From Nereocystis luetkeana (lineage: Eukaryota; Sar; Phaeophyceae; Laminariales; Laminariaceae): 64,000 nt of DNA. The position numbers and the translations under genes were made by a program. This document shows, piece by piece, positions 26,489-40,200 of the stretch (positions are counted from its first letter, which is position 1; every line of letters starts with the position of its first letter). The notes under the pieces were generated by a model. The model was given only the letters and a program-made list of their open reading frames with translations, did not search any database and was not told the origin of the DNA. The DNA lies in assembly GCA_031213475.1 (NCBI GenBank), contig JARUPZ010000016.1:1793140-1857139 (forward strand). The letters run 5' to 3'.

Positions 26489-27348
26489 CTGACTACCTAC
26501 GTATGGATACGTCCTACAACAACGCCTCATAATGTAGCGGAGGCCCATCAAAACTCGCGCCGCCAGGAGAGGGCACGCATACGAAAGAGAGACCGCGAGC
26601 ACGGTGAACGAATCCGTCTCAACCATTGATCTGGATCATCATACACCTCAATCCGTTTTTTTCATAATTTTTCCCAGGTCAAATCAATCTACTACTGCTG
26701 TACCATTCAATTGCCTTTGAGACATCGCCCACAATCAACACATTGTTTAGTTTCGAGTGAGGCCAAATCGGGTAAAAACGCGCGTCCGACAGGGCTCCAC
26801 GAGCGGGACCCTTCGGGGTGCCTCCGGCGGGGCCACCAGCCGGGGGGGCCGCGACCAGCTTCGACTTCGCCGAAACAATGCAATGTTCGGTTCCAGTGCA
26901 CTGATTGGTTCCAGTCCACTACTTGGTTCCAGTGTACTGGCTTATGTAGCCAGTGCATACTGTCTGCTGTTCTGGCTAAAGGTGAAGGTACAAGGGCCCA
27001 GCCCTACAAAAGCGGTTAGGGTCATTATTAGTCTTATACCTCGTATATGGTGCCTGGTATGTCATACCAGGTACCAGGTATTAAATAGCAGCAGAGCAGC
27101 AGGCCGATTTTTTTTTCAAACTTGTATCGATGAGGACTCTGAACGAGTGGGGTGCCAATATCGTAATCATGTTCGCACATATAATACGTACAGGTACACG
27201 AAGTTTGACCAACTGCCCAGTCATGGTAACATGACCTTGCGCCGTTCCAACGTACTTGCCCACTCCAGTACCAGTATCAAAACCAGTACCAGTACTGCTG
27301 TACCAGTACCAGTGTGAGCATATAAACCTGCTTACAGATATCTTCCTC
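26489..27348. other. unassigned stretch with small tandem repeat
   Basis: Contains three tandem units beginning TGGTTCCAGT at about 26890-26942 and a CCAGGTA cluster at 27052-27077. No gene recognised. Confidence 0.4.
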
Positions 27349-28613
27349 TCTGAGCGTGCTCGGTTGGTACTTCCCTGGCCTCTCAGAGTTCCCATTTGGA
27401 CACCGCCTCCTTCTATTACTTGCCGGGGAGAGCCTTTTTTTCCTTTGTTCTTCTTTCGTTTTGTGTGCGTGCTTGTACCCAGAGCACGGCACCGCGGGCG
27501 TGTCCGGCGGTGTCGCGGGTGTCAACGGGTACTGGCGGGTAGTGGGGGGGTAGGACGGAGGGCGGTCGCCGTATTTGTGGCTAGGCCTCGCATGTCCATC
27601 GAGACACGAGGGAAGCATGAATGGGCTCTGTCCGGCTTCCTCGTGTGGGGTCGGTTAGATTATGTGCGAGTTTACCCTGTCTTCGCTTTGACAGCGCCCC
27701 CCCCAGCGAAAAAAAGTAAACCAGCCACTGCCAACCAAACGAACTCACGCTCACGCTTACGCTTGAGCTTCCGCCTATGCTCGGGCTAACGCCCACATTC
27801 ACGCTAACGCTCACGTTCACAATAACGCTTGACGCTCAAGCTTACCCTTGAGCGTTGAAGCTCACGGTCGCGCCTACGCCTTACGCTCACGCCAACCCTC
27901 AAAATCACGCTACCGCGAACGAATACCAGTAACCGTTACTAGAAGGGTTGTTGGTTCTGCAAAATAAATATCAAGCGGTGCTTATTTTTACGATCAAGCT
28001 GAAGTTCACAGAGAGAGCTACGCGGTCTGAGCACCAACATTGTCGAGCTGGCGAACGAGGGTCGCGGTGAGTACCGGGCTTCACGCGAGGCGGACGACGA
28101 GGCTCACTGTGGCAGAGAGGGAGGAAAGCTTTACACGGACCGAATCGGTGGCGAGGTGGTCGCGAGAGGGGCGGGCGGCGTACGAGGCTGAGAGAGAAGC
28201 CCTGCTGTTCGAAAAATTATTTTCGACCGGTGCAAGGTGTACCAATCAAGCAGAAAATAATTACACGAGAGGGGACGGGGATTTTTCTTTCTTTCTGAAA
28301 TTTTCGGTCTCACTTGCATTCATTTTTTTGGCGGAGCTGCTGGGCTGCTGTCTGTTGTGCCGCAGCCTGTGCCGTGCTGTGCTTTCTCATTCGTACATCT
28401 TATCAAAAGAAGAAAATAAGTACACTACCAGGGGTATATACGTACGTACGGCATGCAGCGTTCGGGTTCTTTTCCTGGATGGAGCATGGAGCTCTTGGCA
28501 TTTACAAGTCGCCGGTTTGCACCTATTAATATAATTATTTGAGTTGTCTGTTCCGTTGCATTCTTCCTCGTGAGCGAGCGTAGCGGGCGGAAACGCCCGC
28601 GACGCGAAGCGCT
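27349..28613 (+). repeat. R1 dispersed repeat, copy C, with satellite insert
   Basis: Third R1 copy, ending in the hairpin at 28571-28613. Relative to copies A and B it has about 270 extra bases (roughly 27675-27950), most of them a degenerate hexamer satellite of the type ACGCTC/ACGCTT at 27740-27915. Confidence 0.8.
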
Positions 28614-30893
28614 TGTACCAATATACCAGTATAAGTACCAGTATATAATCCGTGTACCCTGAGGTAAAAAGACAAACTGAGGAAATACCGATAATACATC
28701 CCTGGAAGCGTTGACCAGCAGTCTCTTTTTTGGCCGATGCCTTACGTTACACCCTTGTTTATTCGTCGTACAAAACTCAGTGAAAAGTATTTGGACAAGA
28801 AATAATAAAAAGTACCTGGTATTTAATAACTTAAATATTCTCTGAAATGGGGGAGACGAAAAACAGACTCTGTACATGTACGCGTCTCTGACAAAAGGTT
28901 CATTCTGATCAGAGAGCTTTTTTCTGATTATTTCCAAAGTTTGGCAATAATTGGAGATATGTATCAATATCCGGAGGCGTTCTGTCACTATTCGTGAAAT
29001 TCTCCAGAAGCAAAAAATCAAGTTCGTTACATTTCACATATTTGGAAAAAAAATCAGGAAAATATGGAAGATTGAAAAATTGCGCGAAAAACATGTGGAA
29101 ATTATGGAAAAAAGCTCTCCGATAAAAAGAATGACCCAGAAGGCTGTTTGTTTCCTGTATGCGGTTCGATTTCGAGCTTCAGATTTGCGTTTTTCGATCT
29201 CAAAAACGAATGACCCTGCTCATGCAGTCCAAATATGCAAAATCCGACCGGATTTTTTTCGATTTGAGAACCCGATGACCCAAGTCGTCGGATTTTGGCC
29301 CAAAATCCGACGACCTGGGACATCAGATTTTCACACCGAAAAATGGCATGCTCTCTAAATTCAAGATGTTATCTATGACAGCAACTATTAATAGCAGCAG
29401 CAAAACGATCGATGAGTTGGATGGTGACAGAGCGGTATAGCGACGTTGCTTCGCGCCCGACGCTCGGGCGGCGGGCGCCCCGACCCTCCGTGGCCAGCCT
29501 ACAGTCGCCTGGCGCGGGCTCGGGCCTAGAGACCAAGAGAAGCGCACTCGGCACGCACCTCTCCGTGGATACGTACGAGTGCTCGTAGACTACACTGCTG
29601 TACAGCAGCAGCAGTCAGTCACAAAATGGAACACAAAATACCAATATCAGGTTCCCTCTAGCGCACTCGCTACGTCTCTTTGCCGCCAGACCAGAGGCAG
29701 TCAGCCTTGACTCGCACGCTTGGGTCCTACGCGCAGGGCAGCGCACCCAGCGCGTCTCTTCGCGGCGCCAAACCACAAAAACAGCAGTTGGTCTCGGCGT
29801 TTGCTCGAATCTCTACACACACATTAAATCTGTTTTTTCCGCATAGGAAGACTATGGTGTTTGCGACGTTCAGATTCTGGTTTGGTTTGGCCTATTTCTA
29901 TTCTCCCGATCCCAAAAAATAATCAACTTCCAGAAATCAGGACTCAAAATCGGCTCATATGGCCCATATCTTCACAATTTTTTCGGGTTGGGTTTGGCTT
30001 TTTGGGTTTCGATTGGGACCGTCAAGTTCTTGGCCAGGACAACCCCGATCGCCCCGGACGAATGAAAACATCGTTTTTGGCAAGAAATAATAATCGTCTA
30101 CGTCAGGTTCTCATCGCACAGCGTACAGCAGCAGCCAGAAGGAATGAGGCATGATACATGGGTTGCCTCTCACCACCAAGCTATCTGACCAAGCGCACGG
30201 CCCATTCGACGAGTCCGTGTCAACGCGAAGCCCTCGTTATGGCCCGCAAAGGCATACGGCCATATGCGGCGGAGGGCTGGCAGGGTGCAGCTTCAACATC
30301 GTTGACGGCGCCGTGTGCGTTGTGGACTGCAGCTGAAGTTGTTGCTCTGCTGTGCTGCTTGTTGTTGCGGCAACAAACCAGTGGTACTCGGGGCTCTGGG
30401 GCGTGTTACCGCACCACAGGCACACCCACAGCACGCCTACGCACGCACTGCACAACAGGCCCCGGTCGCATCGATTGACACTCTTCGTATGACTACCATA
30501 GAGCACACAGAGCACACACAAACGCAGCGAGCCACGCAGCAGCAGCAGGGAGCAGCATCTCGTGCGAAGCCGTTGGTGTTCCCTTTTTCGTACTCTTACT
30601 TCGTTATTTGTCATTTGTTGCTGTATTCTAAATTTCTAGAACTTTATTTCCAGTTCAAAACCGAAATGATCGTGTTGGGTTCTCGCAAGCAGTTTCAAAC
30701 CCGACTATGTTTTGGTTTGGGGAGTAGCCTGTGGTTCGCGACCCAACCGTAATCGGTTCTTTCGCAAACACCCTACTACAGTTGTTTCGATTTGCCAGCT
30801 TCACATCTGAAAATGCGATCGGGTCAAATCTGAGGCTCAAAAACCGAACCGCATAGGAAACGGCCTAAATGTGGCTGGTAACCGTACACAAGG
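28614..30893. other. gene-poor stretch
   Basis: AT-rich to about 29270, then a 52-bp palindrome (29274-29325), then a GC-rich segment (29440-29770). No protein family or RNA gene recognised; open frames are short. Confidence 0.4.
29274..29325. repeat. 52-bp near-perfect palindrome
   Basis: The core 29284-29314 is perfectly symmetrical (GTCGTCGGATTTTGG and its complement around C); the flanking 10 bases on each side are symmetrical except for two positions. Confidence 0.7.
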
Positions 30894-32689
30894 TTTTAAA
30901 TAGGGCATTAGCCAACAATAGGTATACCTACGCCTTTTGGGCCATTATTAGGTACACTGCGCATTGTGCCCTGGAAAAAGCTTCCTGGCGCCGCCTGATA
31001 TTTGGCCTGCGTTCCATCGTACCTACGAATGGCTCAAAACGCCAAGGTACACCATTTATCAGCTACTCAACTTCCGTCTCACCTACTTTTGGCTTAAATT
31101 GTACCTATAAATGGCTCGAACGGTCACTTTTTCGCTACTGCAATATAGACAGTCGGCCACACCAGATGCCGGGACTGTCAACCAGCTGACCTTGCCTGTC
31201 AACATAAACGCCCGAAATGACTGCGAAAGCAGCACGAACGCAGGTGACGCCGGAGACGACACACGTCACCCATTCTTCTGAACTTCTTACCAACCCACGC
31301 ATCCGAATTTCTTATAAATATTCGAGAAGCTCAGCTTGTCTCGTGTTCTTATGGTGCCCTAGTTCTTAATAGAGCTAGCGGCGGCACGCTTGTGTGGTAC
31401 CAGGTATATTACTAAAAGAGTTTTCACAGTGAGAGTGTGAATTGCCCTATTATTGATTGATTGACGCCTTTTACTTCCGCCGTCACGCCTCATCATGCAG
31501 TAGCTCACGATAACCCTGACCCATCACTACGTGCACTCATTGTTTACCCATGCCATCATATCTGGGGCAGTGGCGGTGGCGGCACCGCCGCCACGCTAGA
31601 CGTGCTCAGTACAAATGATGCCCGTTAACGTTATTATGCTCGACTGGTGGTATGCTGCCTTGTTACTAGTGGTTGGGGTTACCACGCCCTGCCCATACAG
31701 CGGTATAGACACAATGCGAAAAGTCTCCACGACATATATCCGCATTTAGGATACGGTATCTCGCACGTAGGTAATGGGTGATCACTCGGTGGTACAATGG
31801 TAGGATTGGCTGTCATCTCGAGACAGCATGGATATCTCGAGACACCATGGATGGTGTGACGTTGGGTGCACCGAGAGGGTCCGACTGCTCTTCGATCTAG
31901 AAAACTATTTCGAGTACGATGTCGCGTCTCGGACGGCAAAGGCATACATGCATGCGTGGTTTATGCGGTGACTTTCGACTCGTGCCAACTATAGACAGTC
32001 AAGCATGCTTTCTCTCTTTTTCTCGGCTAGATGGCACTTGTGTGTTTCATGTGTTTCAGTTATGGTTGTTTCGGCCTGTGTCTCGCGCGAGTTCGCAAGG
32101 TACGCTCGGTGCGGCATGCTGTCCTAGTGCCGATAGGACGCGATTGTATTCAGAGCACACAGCCTGAAGATGGAGGCCCGCGCTCACACATCCGATATTT
32201 TTCGTTTGGGCCACATGCGTTTAATGGCCGTACATGAATCGTGTCACGACAATGTCATGATCGCGGTGCTGAGAAACACAGGCAGTAACGACAAAATAGT
32301 ATACATGGACGTTGCACGTCCTGAAGAATTACAATACACATAGTGCAGTCTATGCATGGATGAATACGTACATGCAGAGCAGGAGAATTTCCGGTATATA
32401 CGTGTACAGAGTATTATAGGATACGTTTGAGTTACACAACCGTTGGCGCGGTCCAACCAATCTTCCATACCGAACGAGGGTGAGCGAACACGCGATTGAT
32501 TTTGAATTCGGGCTAGATTGAGGCCGGGCAAATTGCGGTTGGCCGTTTCTCTGTATTGGCGACAAGGGAGGCTTCGTGGCGGTGGTGTAGCTAGCTGGCC
32601 CGGCGCGGGAGACAGCGAGCAGCCAAACCATCGGGAGGGCCGGGCGTTGCAAGGGCTCCTAGCTTTGTCATGGTGAGATTATTCGCACT

Positions 32690-32842
32690 TCTATACCGCA
32701 ACGTAGTATCTCTGTGGCGTAGCTTTGTGACCACAGAACTTGTATCTCTTCTAGGATTGAAGAATCGGCACGGACACTGGTTGTGCTGGATGTCGACGGG
32801 TAGAAAGAACGGTTTAATGTGAAGAACACACACACACACCGC
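32690..32842 (+). mobile_element. LINE 3'-end fragment inside the Mutator-like element
   Basis: Carries the shared 3' terminus: CTCTGTGGCGTAGCTTTGTG, then GAATCGGCACGGACACTGGT, GATGTCGACGGGTAGAAAG and TTTAATGTGAAGAA followed by (CA)n. Confidence 0.75.
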
Positions 32843-33098
32843 TGTATGGGCAGGGTGAAGTAACCCTAACCACTAGCCAATAGACAGCGTACCAACAGTC
32901 GAGCAAAATAACGTTAACGGGCATCATTTGTGATGAGCATGTCTAGCGTGGCGGCGGTGCCGCCACCACCACTGCCCCAGATATGACGATGAGTGCACGT
33001 AGTGATGGGTCAGGATTATCGTGAGCTGCTGCATGATGAGGCGTGGCGGCGGAAGTAAAAGGCGTCAATCAATAATAGGGCAATTCCCACACTAACTG

Positions 33099-33205
33099 TT
33101 AACCCTTTTAGAACCGCAGTCTCGTTTTGGGGACAATTGGGGACAAATTACTTGGAATTTGAGTGGTGTGTCCCCAAAACGGGACTGGAGTTCTGAAAGG
33201 GTTAA
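33099..33205. mobile_element. TTAA-flanked MITE, piggyBac type, copy 2
   Basis: Flanked by TTAA on both sides, with inverted ends CCCTTTTAGAACCGCAGTC. It interrupts the right arm of the Mutator-like element; the left arm lacks it at the matching place (near 31420). Confidence 0.85.
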
Positions 33206-33731
33206 AACTCTTTTAGTAATATACCTGGTACCACACAAGCGTGCCGCCACTATAAGAAATTCGGAAACGTGGATTGGCAAGAATTCCAGAAGAATGGGTG
33301 ACGTGTGTTGTCTCCGGCGTCACCTCGTTCGTGCTGTTTCCGCAGTCTTTTCGGGCGTTTGTGTTGACAGGCAAGGTCAGCTGGTTGACAGTAGTCCCGG
33401 CATCTGGTGTGGCCGACTGGTCTATATTGCAGTAGCGAAAAAGTGATCGTTCGAGCCATTTATAGGTACAATTTAAGCCAAAAGTAGGTGAGACGGAAGT
33501 TGGGTAGCTGATAATAGGTGTACCTTGGCCTATTGAGCCATTCGTGGGTACGATGGAACGCAGGCCAAATATCAGGCGACGCCAGGAAGCTTTTTCCAGG
33601 GCACAACGCGCAGTGTACCTAATAATGGCCCAAAAGGCGTAGGTATACCTATTGTTGGCTAATTCCCTTTTGAATACCAGTACGAAATCATGAGGAATGA
33701 AGGGGCAAGCTACAGAGTACAGCAATGCTCG

Positions 33732-34028
33732 CTAGGTGGATACAATATTCCGCACAATCTGCACGTAGATTCCGATACCCAGGCTATCACAGAGAGAGTA
33801 CACCACACGGCACACGGTCAAGCTGCAAGACTTTGAACAAAGAGCATTCGTACCTGATTCTGAACGTGCTGCGACGGAGTGGACATTGGTGGGAAGGAAA
33901 CCAAGTTGACGTTCGATTATTGACTCCTCCGCTCCCAATTCGAATGCCTTCTCGAGCGTGATGCCCTTGGCTTCAATGTCTTTCAGAGCTTGCTTCTTTT
34001 TCCGGCATTGAGGAGTTGGCTCAGTCAT
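33732..34028 (-). CDS. unrecognised 98-codon open frame divergent from eEF1B gamma
   Basis: Starts about 200 bases upstream of the eEF1B gamma start, on the other strand. The first 40 residues are charged and helix-like (MTEPTPQCRKKKQALKDIEA, then an acidic-hydrophobic stretch); the rest is Ser/Cys/Val-rich and less convincing. It could be a small gene or a first exon sharing a bidirectional promoter. No family recognised, and the Mutator-like element begins 56 bases beyond its stop. Confidence 0.3.
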   Translation of the reverse strand: MTEPTPQCRKKKQALKDIEAKGITLEKAFELGAEESIIERQLGFLPTNVHSVAARSESGTNALCSKSCSLTVCRVVYSLCDSLGIGIYVQIVRNIVST

Positions 34029-34231
34029 GTCTAGGAAGCCTACGTACTAGCTGACTGCTACGAACTGTACCAGAACCTTGCACAAAAAATACTTGAGCCA
34101 GCAAGTGTGCTGGTGAAAGGACTTTGTGTCACCTAACCCCGTTTTGAAAACGCCATCACACATTGTGAGAGTTCCAGACCGTGTGTGGTTCAGAGCTTTC
34201 AAAACCCTTCCTCGGCAGCACCTTCGTCACG

Positions 34232-37200
34232 ATGGCTCTCGTGAGTGGAGTGCCAGTAGTGCATTTTGTTCAGCCTTCGTTGCCTTGTAACGCCCCGCTG
34301 TTTTGGCCTCTGGTGGCTTGTTGCAATTGCCTATGAGGACAATGCATATCCCATCGTTCCGTCACACCTTGCTTGACGGTCGTTCTTCTCTAAGAACTTC
34401 GATCGTTTGTGTACGTATACTGGTTGTAATTGGGTGCATCTGGCAGGGTTTAGGGTTCGGTAGACTCACACAACAAGCGTGGCAGCCATTAGTTGACCCC
34501 ACCCACTGCCTCTGTATTTTGCAAACGTTTCTGCCAAGCAGAAACTCTGGACGAACCCGGCCAACTTCCGTGCCTTCAAGGTTCTCATCGCAGCCGAGTA
34601 CAATGGCGTAGAGCTGGAGGTGCCCGAGTTTGACCACCCTACGGACAGCAAGTCTCCGGAATTTGTGGCCAAGTCGCCTCTCGGACGCGTCCCTGTTCTG
34701 GAGACACCTCAGGTGCGAAGATGGGCTTCGTGCGCACCACGCGCTATTTTCCAAGCGGTAGTGTTGCAGGTGGAGATGTCGTGTGGAGCGTTGATGTATC
34801 CTTGACCTCAACAAGTGACAGGGGTATTAATATTAGTACTAATGTAATAGTAACGAGTTTTACAAGTTTATCCTGGTTCTGGTGTCATCATTTACCCTGT
34901 TGCTGGTTGGGTTGTGGGAGGTGCACCCAAATGAAGACAACAAATACGACCACAAACTACAGCAGCAGCACCAGCAGCAGCAGTAGCTCACGTGTGTGTT
35001 CGATACTATACGGCTATTATGAGACTGCTGTGACGAGGGTCGAGCTTACAGCAAGGACGGCCGCTGTGACGAGGGTCGAGCTTACAGCAAGGACGGTCAT
35101 GCAATATCATCGTCGTTCGTAGACAGCAGTTAAGAGTCCCTACTATCAATGCAAGTATCGTAGCATTGCTGTCTTCGTGATGATGGATGCTGTAGGGGTG
35201 CTAATGTATCAGCGCTACAACAGAGTATCTAATCCGCGGTTCCGCCGGCTTATGCGAGCGTTGCGCCAGGAGTAATTAGCCAGGAGGCATCGGATCGAGC
35301 CCGAACCAATGATGAGAGTGTCGGATGAACCGCAGGAATATCGGCTGCAGTACACAACACTTCTTGTATATGTAGACGTAACCCCTGCTGCCGCCGCGTG
35401 CTCTTCATCCATCTATTGCGCCGCGAATGCACTGCCTCCTTTCACAGGGCTCTATTTTCGAGTCGAATGCTATCGCGCGTTACGTGGCACGCATGCGACG
35501 CGATTCCGAGCTGTGCGGAGTTTCCTTCTTCGAGTCTGCCCAGGCAAGTGTGGTGTTGCCGGTGACGTTGGACGTTACCTCGTATGGTATGTAAGATGGC
35601 TTGGGTTGGAAGTAGGGACCCGGTTTCGGAATGATGAGCGTTCGGCGTTCACGGTTCGATAAGCCGCAATCACCCCTGCTTCGAAGACCTACGTAGACAA
35701 GAAGGGGTAAAACCGAGTACTCGAGGCATTGTACTGCCTACCAGTAAGTGCGTACAAAAGCAGTACAGCATACCGGTACTACTATACCTGGATTATACGC
35801 AAATCTAGATTGTATGTTCTTGGTTGATGTGATTGATGCAGATACATAATGTACAGCAATGCCTGCCACCCATGACGAGGCTATCGACTTTCCATTCCAT
35901 GGCCTCTCGTGTCCTATACCAAGGTATGCAGAGCAGTATGCCGATGCACCTTTTACCGGTATTACGTATAATGCTCGGACGCGATCTTCGCACCACTCCT
36001 ATACAGACAGCAGTATACTATTGATAACTGTTCTGATATACCCTGGTATATATATTATTTTTTTTTCTCATCCCATTCATTATCTTCGCACATCTTCTTT
36101 TCTCTCTCCTTCCAACTCGTAACTCAGATCCGGGGTCACATAGCAGGCTCTTCTCCCCCCTTCCCGCTACGGTACGTGCCTTCATTTTTATCGCGAGAAG
36201 ATTTCAGCCTTTTCTTCCCTCGTCGACTCGCATCGAATTGTGCCTACCCATATCTGGTTCGTACCAGGCATGATTTTTATCTCGAGTTTTTTTTCTTTTC
36301 CCATTTTATGTATTACTTATATTTATTATCTTCGGCCTTCGTTTTTTATCTCCTTCCTATAACAGTCGTAATTGATATCTGGGGTCACATACTATAAATG
36401 GCAGGCTCTCCTCTCCCTCTCACTACGGTTCGACCAGTATCCTTCATCAGGTACCTGCAGGTACAAGTGCTGTACCTTGTACGTAAATATGATACCAGGT
36501 ACTGGTATGGCATATCGTATACAAGCGCTTCGCGTCGCGGGCGGTTCCGGCCGCTACGCTTGCTCACGAGGAAGAAGAATGGAACGAAACAGACGGTCCA
36601 AACAATTAGGGGCACACAGGCGGTTTGCAAATGCCAAGAGCTCCATGCTCCATCCAGGATAGGACCCGAACGCCGCATGCCGTACGTACGTACGTACATG
36701 TCCCAGGTACTCGTAGGGTACATTTTTTTTTTTCGATGTATGCTGTTTGTACGAACGAGAAAGCGCAGCACGGCAGAGCAGCACCACGAAAAACAATTAA
36801 AATGAAACCGAGAATTTTATAAAGAAGAAGAAATCCCTGTCCCTTGTCATGTAATTATTTTCTCCCTGATTGGAACACCTTGCACTGGTCGAAAATAAAA
36901 AAATCGAACAACAAAGCTTCTCTCAGCCTCGTACGCCCGCCCGCCCCTCTCCCGACCAACTCGCCACCGACTCGGTCCGGGTACCTCCCTCTCTGCCACA
37001 ATGAGCCCGGTCGCCCGCCTCGCGTGAATCCCGGTGCTCAACGCGGCCCTCGTTTGCCAGCTCGACAATGTTGGTGCTCAGACTGCGTAACTCTCCCTGT
37101 GAATTTAAGCTTGATCACAAAAATAAGCACCGCTTGAATTATATTTTGCTGACCAAAACGACCTTTATAGACTTGTACATAATATAACCGACCCCACACT

Positions 37201-40200
37201 AGGAGGCCAGACAGAGCCCATTCATACTCCCTTCGTGTCTCGATGGACACGCGACGCCTAGCCACAAATACGGCGACCGCCCTCCGTCCTACCCCCCCCA
37301 CTACCCGGCAGCACCCGCTTACACCCCGACGGCGCCGGGCTCGCCCACGGTGCCATGCTCTAGTACACGCACGCACACGAAACAAGGAAAGAAAAAAGTA
37401 GAAAGTAACTGAAAGTTGATTTTTTTTTAGAAAACAAAGAACCTCTGGAAAGGTCCGACAAGTGATAAAAGGAGGCGGTGTCCAAGTGGGAGCTCTGAGA
37501 GGCGAGGGGTGTACCAACCGAGCACCCTCAAAGAACACGATATTTAGAAGTAGGTGTATATATGGCATATACCAGGTATATGGTATGGTATAGTGATACC
37601 AATTAGGCCGCCGAGATAGCGACCAAACTACAACAGCATTAATCCGTTTGGTGTTGCCAACCGTGTAGGAGTATATTGAGCGCTTAACAGTTTTAATAGT
37701 ATGGTTAACCCTTTCAGAACCGCAGTCCCGTTTTGGGGACAAACCACTCAAACTTGAAGTAGTTTGTCCCCAAAACGGGCTGCGCTCCTAAAGGGGTTAA
37801 TAGTAGGATCATCTCGCGCCCGGGCCGTACGACCGCTTGCATTGGATATATCGTATAGCACTCGGATACCAATCTATATCACCCTCCAATGACCAATGAG
37901 GCAGTGGCCGGTGCTGTAATCGTCACTTTTTCTCTCTGTACTGTAATACATCGCTAGAGGGTTAACCCGACCGCTATGTGCCGCCCGTATTCCAAGGCGG
38001 GGCATGTAAAGTAGCGACAGTCGACCCCGCCGCTATATTACAGTACGTAGTTAGCAGGTACTGGTACCAGGTATGACATGATACCAGCCAGGTTACCAGT
38101 TAGCGACGAGTCTCTTCTTTCGTCGCGTGCTGCTTGTCTTTTTTTCCATACGTCTGGCTTGCTGCTGTGAATAGTAGCAGCAGCAGTAGCGTTGAACTGA
38201 ACCGACTCGTAGAGCGTGATCGAGATGCGAACAGAGCATATCAACTGCGGGCAAAACCAACTATCAATACAAGCAATATTTTTCTTGTGTTTTTTTGCGA
38301 CGTCCTGTGTTTGTTCGAGTATCGTATACCTGGTACATACGATACCGATACGGAATACGGCTCACAGCTGTGGTGCGAAAAGGCAGGCGCTGTCTGTCTC
38401 ACTATACCCGCTATACCAGTTGCCAGATAGTTTCAAAGGCAGTGCAGTAGCTGAGAGACCACAACACCCGCCCGAGCGACCATTAATTATCACGGAATGT
38501 CGGTGTCCGGATGTTAAGGTTGTTGATTTGAGACGTCATATCCTCAGAAGAACCTCCACGATGACATGATACACCCAAGCGCTTGTGGAGGGTCTCATTA
38601 TTAGCACATGAACTAATAACGTGCCGCTCAAGTCCGAAGATTGTACCGCGCAGCTCGTAGGGCCAGGGCTAGGACAAGAGCCGCACTCCCACACTTGATA
38701 GTTTATACCTTGTATATGTCTGCCCAGGTACTTTAATTGATTTGGTTGTTTCCTCGAAACCTTAACCTTGCCGCCCCTGCAATGTGAATGTTTCGCTGGT
38801 TTACTGCTTGTAGCCTCTAACAACCGTTTTTCATAGGAATATCCCGGTATCCGATAGGCTTCACGAGTATCATACTACAGCAGTATCATAACCATATACA
38901 ACACCAGGTATTGATCAGGTATGTATACGACCGTTACACCTGGTTTAAGCGTTTCTCAGAAAAGTCGTGGTTTTTTTATTATTTCCAGCAATACGAACAC
39001 TTGTGGGAAGCACTTCTCAATATAACCTGGAATCTCCTCAAGTGATTTTCGTTTTTGCCCTATATAGGGGGGACAAAATCGACTCAGCCCCTCCTTTTCG
39101 CGTTAAAAGTATATCGGTAGGGCTATTCAATGCGGTTTCCGTAGACGAGCATATTGCGATTTTACCGGTCCGTTCTCACTTTGATTTGTCGTTATACACC
39201 GTCCAGACAAGAACTGCAGTTCGTGATGGTAACAGATACCAGGTATATGCACTCGTATCATACGTATCGTATATATTTCCTCTGCAGACGAGAATGATAC
39301 ACTGTACTTAAATGTACCAACTCGTTTGGTGACAACTTTATATTGATTCACGTACGCACTTTACGCATACCTAATGTATACTGCTGTACGTGTGTATTCC
39401 TGCTCCTGACGATGGAAAGGTATATTTGAACTGGCGGCGAGGTTTAATCATTTGAAGGTTGGCACAAGAACTCCGTAGTCCACACAATAAGTTACGAATA
39501 GCACGAGTTCAATGATCATTGGACCTGTCACGATGCCGCTGTCACCTTCGTTTTTTTCTCGCTACACTCCATACACTTATGTGCTCTATTAATAGATGCT
39601 TGTGGTAACGTCGAATCTGTGTCGTTCTTCCAGAGTAAACGCATCCACGTGAGACGTTAAATATGAATCAGTGAAGCCCACTCCTTCCTTATCCGCAGGT
39701 GGACTCTTGGATCGATTTTTGCGCTCACGAAATTGAGCTGCCTGCCACCGTGTGGTGCTACCCGGTGATCGGCTACATGCCTTACAACCATGCCGCGGTG
39801 ACGAAGGCGAAGGAGGACTTGAAGACTGCGCTGGGTGCTCTGGAGAGCGCCCTGCTCGAGAAGACGTACCTGGTGAGGAACGCGATGCTAGTCACAGTTA
39901 TAATGACGGTAGTAGTGATGTTCCTGACAGTTGTCAACCCATGGCCGAGGAAAGCAGCTGGAGACCCTGAAATGAACACCTTCTGTCGGAAGCACTGAAA
40001 CCCCTCCTTGGTGCACTCTATCGCTCGCAAGGTGGGCGACAAGATCACGTTGGCTGATATCACCGTGGCGTCGGCCCTGGTGTACCCGATGAAGTTGGTC
40101 ATGGATCCCGCGTGCCGCAAGGCATTCCCTTGCGTCACGCGGTGGTTCACCACCTGCGTCAACCAGCCGCAGTTCAAGGCCGTGGTGGGGACTGTGGAGC

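Larger units (their letters stand above)
30894..33676. mobile_element. Mutator-like non-autonomous transposon with long inverted ends
   Basis: Element 30903-33667 (2,765 bp) plus a 9-bp flanking duplication, TTTTAAATA on the left (30894-30902) and TTTTGAATA on the right (33668-33676), one mismatch. The arms, 30903-31680 and 32861-33667, are inverted copies starting GGGCATTAGCC and GGGAATTAGCC. The right arm contains a TTAA MITE (33099-33205); the left arm has about 65 extra bases near 31320. The 1.2-kb centre (31681-32860) has no recognised transposase and contains a LINE 3' fragment (32690-32842). Long inverted arms and a 9-bp duplication are features of Mutator-like elements; that assignment is inference. 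Confidence 0.8.
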